A DNA stretch of 64,000 nt from NCBI RefSeq assembly GCF_000275845.1, contig NW_006766918.1, positions 1-64,000 of the forward strand, given 5' to 3'. Shown in pieces: positions 24,929-37,845 of the stretch. Made by a program: the position numbers and the translations under genes. Below the pieces are notes generated by a model. The model saw only the letters and a list, made by a program, of their open reading frames with translations. It was not told where the DNA came from and made no database searches. The DNA is from Dichomitus squalens LYAD-421 SS1. Its lineage: Eukaryota; Basidiomycota; Agaricomycetes; Polyporales; Polyporaceae. Within the stretch, counting starts at the first letter, position 1. Each line of letters begins with the position of its first letter.

Positions 24929-27105
24929 TTACACATCCTCCCGGTCAATGACATCGTCCCCATCCTGACTCTGCGTTGCATGCTTGACCTCGGCATCAGC
25001 AGGTGCTTTCCAGCTCGAGATGCCGATCACCTCTCCTTCGGACCTTGGAGCACGGAAGTGCTCAAGACGGGCTGGGATGCGCATCGAGTTTTGCTGCGAC
25101 GCACCCAGTCCGAACGTGCCGAAGTCGGATTCGTCCATTGCGGAACCAGTGAGGGAGCGGCGAGAATTGACGCTAACGGATAACAATGTGAGTCTTCCAT
25201 ATCGGCTGCACACGCACTGACAGGGTCATACACTGTGAGTACCGCTATCACATAGGCTATAGACAGGTTGAGAAAAACTCAGTATAGATGCAGGGACGAA
25301 AATCTTACATCGCATGGCAAGAATACTGGATGCAATGAATATCATGTTGTTCATACGCATCGCTTCCTGAATATCATTTAGGGTGTGTATGGAGCTCAAT
25401 ATCAGGTGGTGCTCACTGTCACGAGACTGAATAGATTCAGTGCACTGCCAGAGATCGCTCAATTCACATGATACAGGTTAGGAGGAGCAGGGTTCGCCAC
25501 CTTGTAAGCAAACCTGAAGGGCATCAATCTCAGCACATTGTCCAGTGACTAAGGTCGGTAAACCTACCGGTGTTCACCGTATACACCATGATTACGCTGA
25601 GCATTGACTTGGTTCTTGTGATTCAAAATCAATGTCAGGCATTCCACATGACGACTCAGATAAGCGCACCTCTGGAAGGCTGTACTACGACGTCTCAGAA
25701 ATATAATCAGAGCTGTTGTGAGCAGGGTGTCCGCCGCCACTGCAAACGCAAACCCTGCGGAACCAATCCGCTAAGGGCCGCCTGGTCAATGTTTGACATA
25801 AATGGAACAAATGATGTCAAGGTACGTACAGTGTAGTTGTTAAACTCAGAGTATGTGGCGCGCTTAAAGCTATAGGTACGGTGATTGAGCATATACGGAT
25901 ATCCAGAATGCGACTCAAACTCACCTCTCTACACTCATTGCTGCGTTGGAAACAGTGAGATTTTTCAAGCTGTAGCGTGCTAGAGGAGTTCTACAAACCT
26001 GCCCCAATCCCTTATAGAGGTTTATCAGCAAGATGACCGCTGCGACAATGGTTTGATTCATACCGACAGCCCCAAATGTGCACATAGCCTGTGCGGGGTA
26101 TGTTAGATTTGCTCCAAATAAAATATGAGATTCAAGGAGTTACTCACAGCGACGACTGCAATGTATCGATATCCAGGGCCAACTATAGATCTTCAATCGA
26201 AGGAGCGCAGAGGTGAGCATCGAAGGGCGGTACCTACGTAGATACACTCGCCGAACATAGAACCTGACATACAAACCGTATGAATCACCGATTAGGCTGC
26301 TACATGACAGGAGGCAACGAAGCATACAGTTGAGCAACACAAACCGTTGCGGCCTGAGCAAGTGATAGGATCAGTGGATGACGGGAAAGCAGGGGGTGCG
26401 ACATCCACCATGAGTACCGACAATACCTGAAGTGAGGATGAACAAAGTGATATCATTAGACATACTGCAATGGGATGGAGTCTAATTCACGTACTCGAAC
26501 AGACCTTGATGGTAGTGTATGGAGTGCTGACATCAATTGTAACGGTCAGGGGTTAGGCTTGTTCACAGGGCTTACCAAACACCATAGGGGAGGGCCAATG
26601 GATTGAAATAATTGGTGACGAGGTAGTAATAGCTTGTGATCACATGGTGTGAGTGTCAATCACGATTTATCAGCCCATCCAATAACATACCAAGCATGCA
26701 TGGTAACGACTGCGTTTCCTGCATCCAGCAGTCTGAGAAGCATCAACAGCTGACGCTGCGAAGAGCGGCCTTGAAGGACTCACGCGAGGCACATTATCTG
26801 AGATAAAAAGGGTAGGTATTTAGCGTGTATATATGGAGCCCGGCCGACATGAAATCAAGCTAACCATGAACTTCAACAGGAAGGCGTCCGCAGTGTACAC
26901 TCTGAAGTACGTAAGTGTCTGGTGTACCGTCAAGCCGTACAATCTTCCAGGCAATTTCGTTAGCGAAGTCCCATCTTAATCCGTAGTCATATGAGACATA
27001 CATGAGACCAAGGAAGGTACCAATCAGTCCAGCTCCGAATGTATTATCTAGCGATGGAACAGAGGGGAGTGAGGTCGGGACTGCGGAAGTCGCATTGGAG
27101 GACAT
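24929..27105 (-). CDS. DUF6534 membrane protein, copy 3
   Basis: Exon 1 starts at ATG 27105 (MSSNATSAVPTSLPSVPSL, then DNTFGAGLIGTFLGLM). Exon 2 encodes LYGLTVHQTLTYFRVYTAD. Later exons carry GNAVVTMHAW, an FYVRRVYL motif, ADTLLT and MLSVIMVYTVNTG, a typical arrangement of this family. The last exon has SVNSRRSLTGSAMDESDFG and a charged tail ending at 24929. A CATAAATA box lies 70 bp upstream. Its 5' two thirds are almost identical, introns included, to copy 6 about 21 kb away. Family members are multi-pass membrane proteins of unknown function. I could not verify every exon, but no lesion was seen in those checked. Confidence 0.75.
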
Positions 27106-27174
27106 CGATGACTGCAGTCAAGGCAAGTTGGATGGACAGTTAGGGGCACTCGTCAGCAAGGAAGGTGCGATGCG

Positions 27175-27182
27175 TATTTATG
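27175..27182 (-). promoter_or_regulatory. TATA-like box of DUF6534 copy 3
   Basis: CATAAATA on the minus strand lies 70 bp before the start codon. Copies 4, 5 and 6 have TATAAAAA, TATAAATA and CATAAATA at 61-74 bp. Confidence 0.5.
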
Positions 27183-28420
27183 TGTTCTCGAGGCATCTGC
27201 TGACGGAAGTACTTCATGAGGCTTCCACAACACTGTTATAGGATGCATCTCTACTACGGCCGCCACTGTCGCTTCGCCAGTGGTGCGCGTCCTTGCGGGC
27301 CTCAACAACCGGTTATCATCAAGGGATTCAGGACATGAGCATCATGGAGCAATCAGCGGCATGCCATTGCTCCGTCCCGACATCTACGAGTGCAGCCTTT
27401 AGACTCCTTGGTGAGCTATGGCCATCAGAAGAAGGTCATGAGACGTAGGCCAAAGAAGATCTGTCTGTTATGAACCGCCTCGGTCAGATATGCACCTTGT
27501 CGAACCGGCTCCAGAGGGTCCAGGGAGCAGGGATAAGAACAGCACACTGGTAGTCCTTGCGTCATACCGATTTCAGAGTGCAATATGTATCACTATGGGT
27601 ATGAGGAAGGCTCCGTGGAGAAGAATCAAAAGATGATGGCATGGCCAGCTGACCTGGCAAGATCTTCTAATCAAGAACACTCTATGAGAGCGCTAGTTTC
27701 ATCAGTCCATCCATTACTAGATTCTCTAGGATGTTGAGTTCTGTCAGCGCCACATGCCTGGGGTGGACAGAGCCCTTCCATGCATATGCATAGTTTGATG
27801 TCTATCCGTAGTGGTTTCTGATCGAGCCCTTAGCCTAATATTGCATCTGTGTGACGAGCTAAGGGGCATCTAGATATATACAATACGGACAAAAACGTTA
27901 CTGTCATGTCCCGAGGAGGCCCAAGTCAGGTTGAACATGCGCCTGGTCCGATGCGATCCTGATAGCCAGGTGAGACCGCGAACTATGGTCAGCAGGACCA
28001 TGATCATAACTGTACGAGGCAGTGCTCAGCCCTGTGGGAAGAGATGCGCCGTACCAGGAACGAACAAGCATAGGTCACTACAAGTTCTCATGACCTCCGC
28101 ATGTGTAGCGTTCGCTATGAACAACTTCTTCGGTCTGCATGGACGGGCACATCGTTCCGTGATCCGGAGAACTGTATCAAGAGAGAGAAATGTAACAGCT
28201 AACTCAGGTTGTGCGAGCAGTATGACATGTCTCCGGCATAGCCTATACTGATAGCTCATAAAGAGCGGTCATACAGCGGATTCGACGCCAGCTACCTCCT
28301 AGAAACAAAGCTAGCTAGTATGACCGATTGCTCATGACACCAAAGCGCGAACCTCGCGCACAAACACTTTGCGTATGCTACTGTCCCCTTGGGCGGGCCA
28401 TAGCCAGTGATAGCCTGTCT
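27183..28420. repeat. Recurrent upstream flank Y, copy 3
   Basis: It is related to 48.1-49.3 kb. Shared stretches include GGACATGAGCATCATGGAGC, GCTGACCTGGCAAGATC and CAGAGCCCTTCCATGCATAT. No coding frame is supported. Confidence 0.45.
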
Positions 28421-28429
28421 ACTGATTCA

Positions 28430-28760
28430 ATAGGTTGGCGTACAATTCCCGTCGTGAACGCACTTGGGGATGTGAGGACGTACGCTGAATCTGTCCATGT
28501 GTACTCTGTACTTTGCCCGAGACTCGGAAGGCTCCCTGTATGCGAGACTTCGTGAACTGTATGCGTGGGACCATGCGTAAGTGCAACTCATTAGCTGAAG
28601 AGTTGTGCAACATGACTCACAATGAGATCGCGCATGATGCAACTTAGTCGAGAGCCTGGGAAATCGGCATGACAGGTCCGTTCCAGGAGTGCTACTAGCG
28701 TGCCGATGACAGCACTTGGGACGAAGTCACTGATCAACGGCGTAGCATATGTTCGCTCTT
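28430..28760 (-). pseudogene. Relic of the mitochondrial carrier gene (unit 3)
   Basis: A minus-strand piece reads FTKSRIQGAFRVSGKVQ, which matches FDVVKSRIQGASKVPGVV of the complete carrier at 49.7-51.4 kb, with later frame loss. A second piece (about 28760-28680) corresponds to the exon with LLAGTVGGLVGTAINTP. Flanking DNA is shared as well. This is a decayed duplicate, not a gene. Confidence 0.55.
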
Positions 28761-29808
28761 AAGGCACCGGGGATCGGTGAGCAAGACAATGAGATCAGGA
28801 CACTCGAAGCTAAATGGTAGGACATACGATTGTACATGACTTCACATAGATGAATCAGCACCGCACAAAGGCTTGTACAAGTAACACCGGTCAGTAGGCA
28901 CCCATCCTTCGTTGCTCACATGGGATGAATATCGACTTCACGGTTTCGTACAGACTAGCTTACTTTCTTGCTTTATGCCGCAGTCTAGGCATCTCCGATC
29001 GCGAGCAGCGCACGATGACGTCAGAGCGCACTCTTCAATATAACAACAACTCTCTCCGTTATCCCCACCGTGCTTGCTATGCGAGCTATTAGGGTAAAAC
29101 ACATCTTTAATTCCAGGGCGATCTCAAGGCGATTCGGGGTAGCGACTCTGCGGTGATTACATACGAGTCTGGGACGACCTGGCTTTCGGCATAGAGCGTC
29201 GAAGCAGCTGACTAGACACAACACACAAGACGACACCACGGGAGACAACGTACAATTTGGTCTTTGGCTTTGGTAATCTGATGTGCAGTACAGGAGCACG
29301 ACAGTAGTAGATCAAAGAGAGACTGCCGTGCTTGGGAGTCAAACATGAGGCAGAACGAGGGTGACAGGACGGCATACCTTTCCCCCTCGACGATGGTCCA
29401 AAATGCCTCATTAATTATGCTCTGCTCAGTCTTCTCCATGTTCCTGCAGGCAAATTGATCTTGGACTGAGCAGCTCTAGACGACAAGTATATGAAGACAT
29501 CTGACCGAACATGTCAGAACGAAGAGACTCAGACTTACGACATACAGCAACGTGTAGCGCGTTCAGGACCGATCGAAGGTCGGCACATGCAAGGCATGAA
29601 ACATGCACCGAGGGGCCATAACAGCACAGGCTCAGATGTGCTAAGGATACGGCCAGTAATGAATATTAGAGTCTTGGCACGAATATTGATATTGAGCATA
29701 TGTGCAGCAGCACAGGGCAGAAAGCGAGTCATGTTCGTCGTACGGTTCAGGGCCGGCTGAAGCTACTTACCAGTCGTGGGAACATGCTGGCTAATCCGCT
29801 TCGGCAGT
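28761..29808. other. Inter-unit DNA
   Basis: Short overlapping frames on the minus strand near 29.15-29.45 kb have no recognisable domain. The position corresponds to the 5' part of the lost carrier gene, but I could not align exons here. Confidence 0.3.
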
Positions 29809-29814
29809 CACGTG
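29809..29814. promoter_or_regulatory. CACGTG box before X3
   Basis: CACGTG in the context AGTCACGTGC occupies the same position relative to segment X as in units 2, 3 and 6. Confidence 0.4.
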
Positions 29815-31760
29815 CTGTGGTCTCACTGTACGACGTCCTCCGACGTTCAACGTTTCAACTCTTGACAACGCTCGGTTTCGCTCCCTTACGCCCACAGCCG
29901 TTTCCGACTGCTAACAATATTGTCGATGATTCTGTGAGTCTCTCTAGCCATCATGATCTTGCACCTCCCACCTTGCCTCTTCTCCGGCCCACCGTGAGGC
30001 TGCGCAGCTTTGAGTGCTCCTCCCCGCTGCAGTGCCTTTCGTCATCGCTTGTTTCTTGCGTTCAGTTATGTTTCAGACGTTCCTGCACATGGTCGTACTC
30101 TCAGCCGCGCAGGACATCTTGCCGACGTGGAGAGGCGCCAATTCTACGCGTGCATCTTTCACTCTACAAGACGAACGTTCTGGCTCTCTTCCCTTGCGTT
30201 CGCTCCATGCTTCACCCTTGCGACTACTGTTCCCCACTGCATTTCTAGAGGATCACCTTAGTGACTTTGTAGCCAAGTCTTCTCAGGTGGCCCGAACCTG
30301 CCCTCTGAGTGCTGCACACATCGAGCCTCGCCCAACACTGTCTCCTTCATGGGCGAAATCGTTGGCAGACCCGTTTGCTCGCGATTGTTAGCTTTGTTTC
30401 AACCGACTCTGGTTCCGCACTCATGTACATGCTTCGTCCCGACGGTATACTCTGCCCCTTGAGGTGACGGGACGCCGGGGATTTTCCGTCGTTTATCCGG
30501 ATCCACCCTGTTGCGGTGAGTATGCTCTCTGCGATCACAAAGTATACGAACTGATGCTTTTACACGACGACTTGATGCTTGACAATCCCATTGTACACGT
30601 TTTCCATGGTGCTCGCCTTCGGTCGGCTCCTTATCTCGCTGTCGTATGGCATGCGCCTGTGCACCGCCCTTCCACGTCGCACGGCCTCAGACCAGCCGTT
30701 TACCTCCTTGGAATGCCGATGTACTGGGCTGCGGCCCTTGTTGTTTCCTGGTTTACTATCTCATGCTATTGCAACATGTTGGCTTGCATGCGCGTCCTGC
30801 AAGATGTCCCCGTCGAGGTGCTTTGTGAGTGTCTTGTCAGCTAGGCTGTCGTAACCTACCGTGTGCACTCCGCGCCATCGCGACGTTCTTCCGCTGGTTG
30901 TGGAATTGCGCGGCATGCTGGACGCTGAGCTATGGCGACGTGATCGAGGGAAAGTCATATGGTAGCTGTGAAGGTTAGGCCGCGAGCGCACGGAGGAGTT
31001 GTTGATTGGTGCACGATGAAGTCCTGCGGCAGCCCGGCGACACCGCCTATCTCTCTTACTGGACCCATCTCCTTGGGATTCACGAGCGACGTGAGCATGC
31101 GCAGCTTGAGCTCGAGCGTACCGACGTCGATGTTCCGTTCCCAGCGTGGCCGATCGCGGGACGCGTCTTCTGTGTTCTCGCAGCTGGCCTTACTCGAGGA
31201 CTAGTCCAATATGGGACAGCAACTACGCAGAAACTATCGCACGGTTGTTGGATTAGAGTCTGATACGCCATCGCGGCGTGTACACGGTGGCGGAACGATC
31301 GTGCCAATGCATTGTCGGTGTTGCGGCGCGAGGCAGGCTACTCCGGGGATTGCAGGTTTCCGTGAGAGATGTTTGTATACCTTTGACGTCTACTGTAGTC
31401 TGTTATCAAGCAAATTTTGATGACCCTCATTCACTACTAGATTGTCGGCCTTTGGTCGTAACCGTAAATATTTTCACTACAAAATCACGACCGATCACGA
31501 GGTTTTTGCGTGGTGTCTTCTACGCCCTCGGACGGCGTATGTGATCTCTGCTGACGTTCTGACAGATCAATAAATGGGACAGCATTCTTCTTCCTCAGTT
31601 CTCAAGTCACTCTGGCCTAACCAGTTTCAGTAACGAGTGGGGGATTTCATAGTTGTTGTATTGGGGAAGGAGCTGCAGAGTCGATCAGTCTCGCGCGCGA
31701 CTTGTTTGCGCGGCGAAGGTCGACAGATAACGGCTGAGAGGAGGTGGAAAGACTAAGCTT
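29809..31760 (+). repeat. Recurrent segment X, copy 3 (best preserved frames)
   Basis: This copy keeps the longest coding-like blocks: one at about 30014-30390, one near 30690-30825 with the hydrophobic run MYWAAALVVSWFTIS (a possible membrane segment), and one near 31010-31150 reading PGDTAYLSYWTHLLGIHE, then an acidic and arginine-rich stretch. If X was ever a gene, its protein sequence is best sought here. I do not recognise the family. Confidence 0.45.
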
Positions 31761-31900
31761 ATTTCAGACTCATACTGGTGGGCGAGTAGATACATGCGTG
31801 CTTCCTTAGCAAGCGGGAGTCTTCTATTTTGCGGAACACAAATCACTGTCCAATAGGTCAGAAACAGGGGGATCGTTTGCCATCGAAAGCCAACCTTACA

Positions 31901-34052
31901 CTACACATACACCCGGCTACTGCCCTCATCCCCATCTTGACTCTGTAATGCACTTTTGGCCTCACCACCTGCAGGTGCTTTCCAGCTCGGAATGTCGATA
32001 ACCTCTCCTCCAGACCTCGGAGCACGGAAGTGCTCAAGGCGGGCTGACATTCGCATCGAGCTGTTTTGCGGCCCGCTCAGCTCGAACGTGCCGAAATCGG
32101 GGTCACCCATACCGGAGTCGGTGAGGGAGCGACGAGAATTGAGACTAAAGGACAAAAACATAAGTCCTGGACATCAGCCACATGTGTGTTGACAAGTTCG
32201 TACACTGTGAGCACCGCGATAACATACGCTATCGACGGGTTGAGAATATGCAGGTAAAGATGAGTGAATACACTGCTTACATCGCATAGCGAGGATGCAG
32301 GTTGCGAGATATATCAGATTGTGCATATGTAGTGCTTCCTAAACACCATGAGGGTACTTCCGGAAGCTATCAAACAAGTAGTACTCACAGCCACGAGGGT
32401 GAGAAGATTCAGTGCACTGCGGGAGATCACTCGATACCCATGATATAGGTCAGTGGGCGCGGGGTTATCCACCTTGTCAGCAAACCTGAAGGGAATTAGC
32501 TCAACACTATGTTCCGGAACCGAGGTCGGTAAACTCACCGGTGTTGATTGTATATACGATGAGTACGCTGAGCATTGACTTGGTCCTTGAAATTCAAATT
32601 AGATGTCACGCCTCTCAAATGACCAGCCGGATCAGCGCACCTCTGCAAGGCTGTATTACAACATCTCAAATATATAATAAGGGTGGTTGTAAGCACGGCG
32701 TCCGTCGCCACTGCACACCCATAACCTGCAGACCCTATCCACTAGGAGTTGTTTCCTAATCACTCGAAACCAATAGCACACCAGATGTCAAGGTACCCAC
32801 AGTAAACCTGTTGCGATCAGAGAATGTGGTCTGCTTGAAGCTGTCAAATTGGTGAATGAACAGACATGGAGATCTACACGACTGAAACACACCTCTCTAC
32901 GCTCAACGCTGCATTGAACACGTTTAGACAGTTCAAGCCCTAGTGCCGGAACAAATATCCCTACGAACCTGTCCCAAAGCCTGAGATGTGCCTGTAAGGA
33001 GTATGGCGGCTGTAGAAAAGCTCTGAAGCATACCAAAACCACCGAGTGAACACATAGCCTGCGCATGCGGCATCGTCTCAATTGGTCGAGACACGTGAGA
33101 TCCACGAAATTACTCACAGCGAGGATAGCGGCATAGCGATATCCGGAACCGACTGTAGATATGCAATGTGAAAAAAGGCAAGGAATGTGCTCACGGAGAT
33201 ACACTCGCCGGACATAGAACCTGACATCGAGCCGTGTGAGTCATCACTGAGGTAGCAGCATGAGAAGGTACAAAAAGCATACGATTGAGCAACAATGATC
33301 GTTGCGACCTGCCGCCGTAGAATGAGCGCAAGAGGAGAGAGTAGGGGAGTGAGACACTCACCGCGAGTACCGACAGCATCTGAAGCACAGATGAACGAGG
33401 TGATCTTGTTAAATATATGGTGACGGTGTGGCTTTCGATCCACGTACTCGAACAGACCTATATCCGTTGTATGAAGCGCTCACGTCAATATGAGTTGTCA
33501 GGAGGGACTGACGATGCTCACCAAACACCACCAAGTAGGGCTGAAGGGTTGAAATAGTTGGTGACGAGGTAGTGATAGCTTGTCCGCATCTAGTGTGAGT
33601 GCCAAGAATAATTCATTAGCTATAGCTCAGTAACATACTACGCATGCATGGTCACGACCGCGTTCCCAGCGTCCAGCAGTCTTGGAGGCATCAGCGTCCG
33701 AGGTTGCGAAGAACGCGCCAAAACGACTCACGCGAGGCAAAGGACCTGAGAGAAGAAAATGGACGATAGTTAGATCGTGTATCTGTGAAACCCAGCAGAC
33801 ATGAGATCAAACCAACTGTGAGCTTCAGCAGGAACGAGTCCTCAGTGTACACTCGGTAATAGGTGAGCGTCTGGTGTACCGTCAAGCCATATAGACTTTC
33901 AGGAACCTTCGTGAGCTAACCATCCTCTGCTCCCTAAATTGAACGTACATGAGCCCGATAAAAGTCGCAATCAGTACGCCACCAAATGTCTTATCTAGGG
34001 ATGAGACAGAAGGGAGTGCGACAGGAACTGTGGAAGTAGCATTGGTGGACAT
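31901..34052 (-). CDS. DUF6534 membrane protein, copy 4
   Basis: Exon 1 starts at ATG 34052 (MSTNATSTVPVALPSVSSL, then DKTFGGVLIATFIGLM). A further ATG lies four codons upstream, but the family pattern favours the second one. Exon 2 reads LYGLTVHQTLTYYRVYTED, followed by later exons with FYVRRVYL and MLSVLIVYTINTG motifs. The last exon has SLNSRRSLTDSGMGDPDFG and its polar tail, with the stop at 31901. TATAAAAA lies about 70 bp upstream. Membrane protein of unknown function. Confidence 0.75.
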
Positions 34053-34120
34053 TGTGTAATGCAAGCGGAGCGAGCTGGGGTGAAGAATTGGTGGTACTCA
34101 CCATCAATAAGTGATAGATG

Positions 34121-34128
34121 TTTTTATA
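34121..34128 (-). promoter_or_regulatory. TATA box of DUF6534 copy 4
   Basis: TATAAAAA on the minus strand lies 69 bp upstream of the start codon, at the position conserved in copies 3, 5 and 6. Confidence 0.55.
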
Positions 34129-35460
34129 TGTGTCTTCGAAGCGTTTTCCAGGGGTGGTACTTGGCGAAGTTCTAACAGCACTAAACTATGTCACAAATAA
34201 TTGCATCCTTGCTATCCTCATCAGCGCCCTCAAACCATGAGAAAGAATAGACTCTTGGCAAATTGCGCGACGGCTCCAGTCAAAGGCCTTATTGTCCAGC
34301 CCTCGGGCTCCTTGGCTCCTTTAAAATAGGAGTACTACTTACGGAGTGGTTCGTGAGATGATAGGAAACACAGATCTGTCTATCGTGAAATGCTGTGGGC
34401 AGATATGGACCTCGTCAAACGGCACAGAGAAGCAGACATAGGTAGCATCTGTTGTTACGACTCCCGCGGTCCCCATTCACAGGCAGCTGTTTCAAGGAGG
34501 GGAGCTGAGTGGATATCCTTCGCAAGATGTTCGCCCGGCTAGCTGACCTGGAAATCTTCCGATCGAGGATGTTCTGTCGGAAGGCTCGCTTCCTGATGGT
34601 CCATCCCGGCAGTGCTACATTCCTCCGATTCGAGCTCTGTCATAGTCGAAACGGCTCCCCGTTTCATTGCACTGAAATGGCAGAACCGGTCCCTCGATCT
34701 GCAGAGCACGACGCCTGGCCGCATTGACCCACCGAGCCTTTCGCAGGACCGTGTCTGTGCGACTAAGGCTGAGGGTCTACAGAAATACAATACGGAAGGG
34801 TCCTATCGCAACGTTGCGGGCGGGCCGGGCTCAAGATGAACATCTGCCTGGATGGATGCAATTGCGGTAGCCGGGTGAGACCACGAAGAATGGGCGGTGG
34901 GGCCATGTTCGCTCTCTTCCTTGAAGGCGATACTGGCATAGCGCTGAGGCAGTGCTCACTCGTACGCTGTAGGACGGGATGTGCGAGGCCCACCTAAGCA
35001 TGAAATGATTGTATCTCTCATGATATCAGACGAAGTATTCACTGAATATAGATCTCACACGCGCTCGTTCCGCTCCACGCCGGGACTGCATGCGTGAGCA
35101 CAACTCATTCAAATTCCAAAAACTGTATCAACCTGTCCATGGAGCGGAGAGATGGTGTCTGATAGACCGTCAACACCGACACTGAATTCTGCGGCAGAAC
35201 AACTTCGCTAGAATCGTTGGTCATGGACAACAAGTACTCACAAGTGCCCTATGTACCCGTAGCTCAACAACTTGAAGAGTAGAGACACAGTCGAGTCGGT
35301 GCTGACTACGACTTGGATCCAAAGCTAGCGAATGGGAAGGACAGTCTGAGGGATGCCTGTGAAAAGATGGGGCGTTACCATCAAACAACAGCATTAAATA
35401 TGGGGAAGACGACGCTTGGCGGAAGACATTGGGCATGAACTCGACAAGGATGAGGATGAG
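34129..35460. repeat. Recurrent upstream flank Y, copy 4
   Basis: It aligns best with the flank at 17.1-18.0 kb (shared GCTGACCTGGAAATCTTCC and GGCGGGCCGGGC). No gene is supported. Confidence 0.4.
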
Positions 35461-35469
35461 CTCACCATC

Positions 35470-35800
35470 TCTGAGCCCTGCCCGGAGTGCGATCAACAGA
35501 TCTACAGCCTACTCCAATCTTAACCGCGCTAGGGCATGTGGGAATGTACGCTGAGTTTGCACAATTGTACTCGGGACTATGCCGGAGACTATGATCGCTC
35601 CTTGTATGCGCGACTCCGTGACTTGCATGCATGAACCTACTTACGTTAGTCATCTGCGAGCAAGTTATGAGAGGTGACCCGCATAGGGGTGAAAGGGGAA
35701 GACATACTAAGGAGCAGGCTGGGCGATTGGCATGACAGATCCAATCCCGGAGTGCTGGTAGTGTGCCGATGAGACCTCTGATAACTCGTCAGGCCGAGAT
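35470..35800 (-). pseudogene. Relic of the mitochondrial carrier gene (unit 4)
   Basis: A minus-strand piece reads ESRIQGAIIVSGIVPSTI, matching KSRIQGASKVPGVVPKYN of the complete gene, with the old donor context still visible (CAGCGTACATTC versus CCGCGTACGTCC). Pieces near 35.75 kb match the preceding exon (LIGTL..). Frames are broken. Confidence 0.55.
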
Positions 35801-35979
35801 GCTGACGCATCCTTTTGCTGGAGAGCGTTAAATAGATATGCACATCCCATGAGATGTCCGCGGTACCAATGCAAGCAAATAACAGGGTCAGCGGAGAAGT
35901 ATACGCCGCACACTGAACTTGAGGACTAGGACGGCGCAAGGACGATGCACTTGGTGTTTGTGGAACACATACAAGAGGT

Positions 35980-36450
35980 CATGTGACTCGGTTGTGACTT
36001 GTTTGGCGGCTGGCCCGGGCCGCTCTGGCCCGGGGTCGAGTTTCGGTTGCGCTTTCTTTCAACATCCCTGTCATCAGCCATCGTTACAGACTTCAAGTCG
36101 TGAGTCATGCCTGTGTGCGTCCTTTTGTGCACCTCCCCTCTCCCCTCTCTCTTGCTTTCTCCCCATCTATTCATCCGACTGCTTTTCGACTTGCCGTGAG
36201 GGTGTGCCGCCATAGCTGCCCTTCCCCGCTGCACATGCCTTCGGCTTTCCTTTCCGCATGGCCATCGCATGTGCACCGCTCTTCCACGTCGCACGGTCTC
36301 AGACCAACCAACTGTTGGCAACTGTTGGCCCTTGTCAAGCGCGTCCTCTAAGATATTCCCGTCAGAGTGTCGCGGTGAGTGTTTCATCGGCTACATTCTA
36401 GTCCCCTACCATCACCACAACGCATCGTATTGACGTTCTTACGCTGGTCG
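35980..36450 (+). repeat. Recurrent segment X, copy 4 (truncated)
   Basis: Only the left part survives. The E-box has mutated to CATGTG (35980-35985). The splice-like junction AAGTC|GTGAGTC and the block CGCACGGTCTCAGACCAACC are still recognisable. The right half is missing and other sequence, including the gene fragment at 37.05 kb, takes its place. Confidence 0.5.
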
Positions 36451-37054
36451 AGCATGTTTGTGAGAACTTGTTCATGCGCCTGTGCAGGCTCCTGATGGAG
36501 CCGTCTAAGCCGACTCGACCGAGCTAAGGTTGTGCAGGGGCTGCGCGATATGGCGTGGCTCTGTGTTGAGGAGGACACTCGCGCACTCAGCGCGGTCCAT
36601 CCACGCGTGAAAATGTTGTAGCTATCGCTCAATGCATATGGAAGTATGGTGTACATACGTCATTTCTAGGAAACATAACATATGCGATGATGTTACACTA
36701 CCCGAAGTTGCCCCTACGTCGCGTGCTTTAGCCTTATGTTGGGCTTAGAAATTGTGGCCTGGTCGCATCGCGATGCTTTGCTCTGAATAGCATGGGCCAC
36801 ACAATGTCAGCGCCATCTAGGAACACGTTACAAGTATATCTGCCCACATCGATCGTCCGATGTCATTCGAAACAGAAGGCAAGCTGATAGGACACAACCA
36901 TATGGATACCAGACGAGAAATCAGCCCAAACCAAGCGTGAAACGCCGAGAAAATGGCCATCCGGGGTCCAAGTTAGCCCAGGACCCGGTCGCATCAACGG
37001 AGCGCGACTCCCTCGCCTCCCCCGCCAGTCTGATCAACCTCATCGGTCCGCTTC
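36451..37054. other. Junction DNA right of truncated X4
   Basis: About 600 bp do not match the other units by eye. They may belong to the inserted piece that carries the gene fragment at 37.05 kb. Confidence 0.3.
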
Positions 37055-37490
37055 CTACTCGAGCAGCGCCGCAGGTGTGGTCTTCTCCATCCTGACAACC
37101 TCGACATGAGGGAAGTAGTGCGACGGCGCTGCCCAATCCAAGCAGAGCTTCAAGGTGAGCTGCTTTCCTGCGAGGGTGAAGACGACTTCTTTTTCGTCTA
37201 GCGATGGGCGCCACGAACGCGAGTAATCCCACCACCTCACAGATCTAACATCCGCCTCGACATCCTCCACCTCGTCAAGAGCGCGTCGCGAAATCTTCAC
37301 ATCGCCCTCGATCCGCAACTTCCGATCGTCATCCTCCAAGGTATGCCGGTATTCGACGGTGATCGTGTGGTCGTCGTTGAAAAGCGTGAGCAAGTGAGTG
37401 TTCGGATGGCCTTCATCTGGATTTCGGAGTTCGACCGTGTACCCTGGTAGTCTCTTCCAGACTGCTTGAACTGTCTGCGGAGCGACCTGC
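37055..37490 (-). pseudogene. Unrecognised gene fragment inserted in the array
   Basis: A minus-strand frame of about 145 codons runs from a good acceptor (CCGCGCAG near 37491) to a stop at 37055. It begins VAPQTVQAVWKRLPGYTVEL and continues with FNDDHTITVEYRH, RSVRWWDYSRSWRP and LTLKLCLDWAAPSHYF. Codon use is strongly coding-like, with regular third-position GC, unlike the surrounding worn array. No start or upstream exon is visible before array sequence resumes near 37.6 kb, so it looks 5'-truncated. The alternating hydrophobic pattern suggests a beta-rich fold. I do not recognise a family. Confidence 0.5.
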
Positions 37491-37845
37491 GCGGTAAATC
37501 AGTATCACGGCGCGCTCGTCCGCGCCGAGCGCTGCGAGTCTTGGGTCTTATGACCCTGAGAAAGAAGGGACAGTTTGGAGAAGTTCAACAGAAAGCCGCT
37601 GAGAATCGCGCTGCGGATCATCTGTATGCCGAGTGTTGAGTTGAGGATGAGGGTGAGACCTCTCAGATGAAGGGATAAGGTGGCGAATGGAATAGGCAAA
37701 CCTGTTTCAGACTTATGCGGGCGTCCGAGTAAATACATGCATTTTTCCTAGCAACGGAAGTCTTCCATCTTGCTTCCCGAACACAAGTCACTGTCCAATA
37801 GGTCAGAAACGAGGGAATCGGCTACCCTTTCCGCTCCAACTTACA

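Noticed and set aside
29157..29439. Minus-strand frames at the place of the lost carrier 5' part
   Set aside because: I could not align them with any carrier exon, so they are not called as carrier remains.
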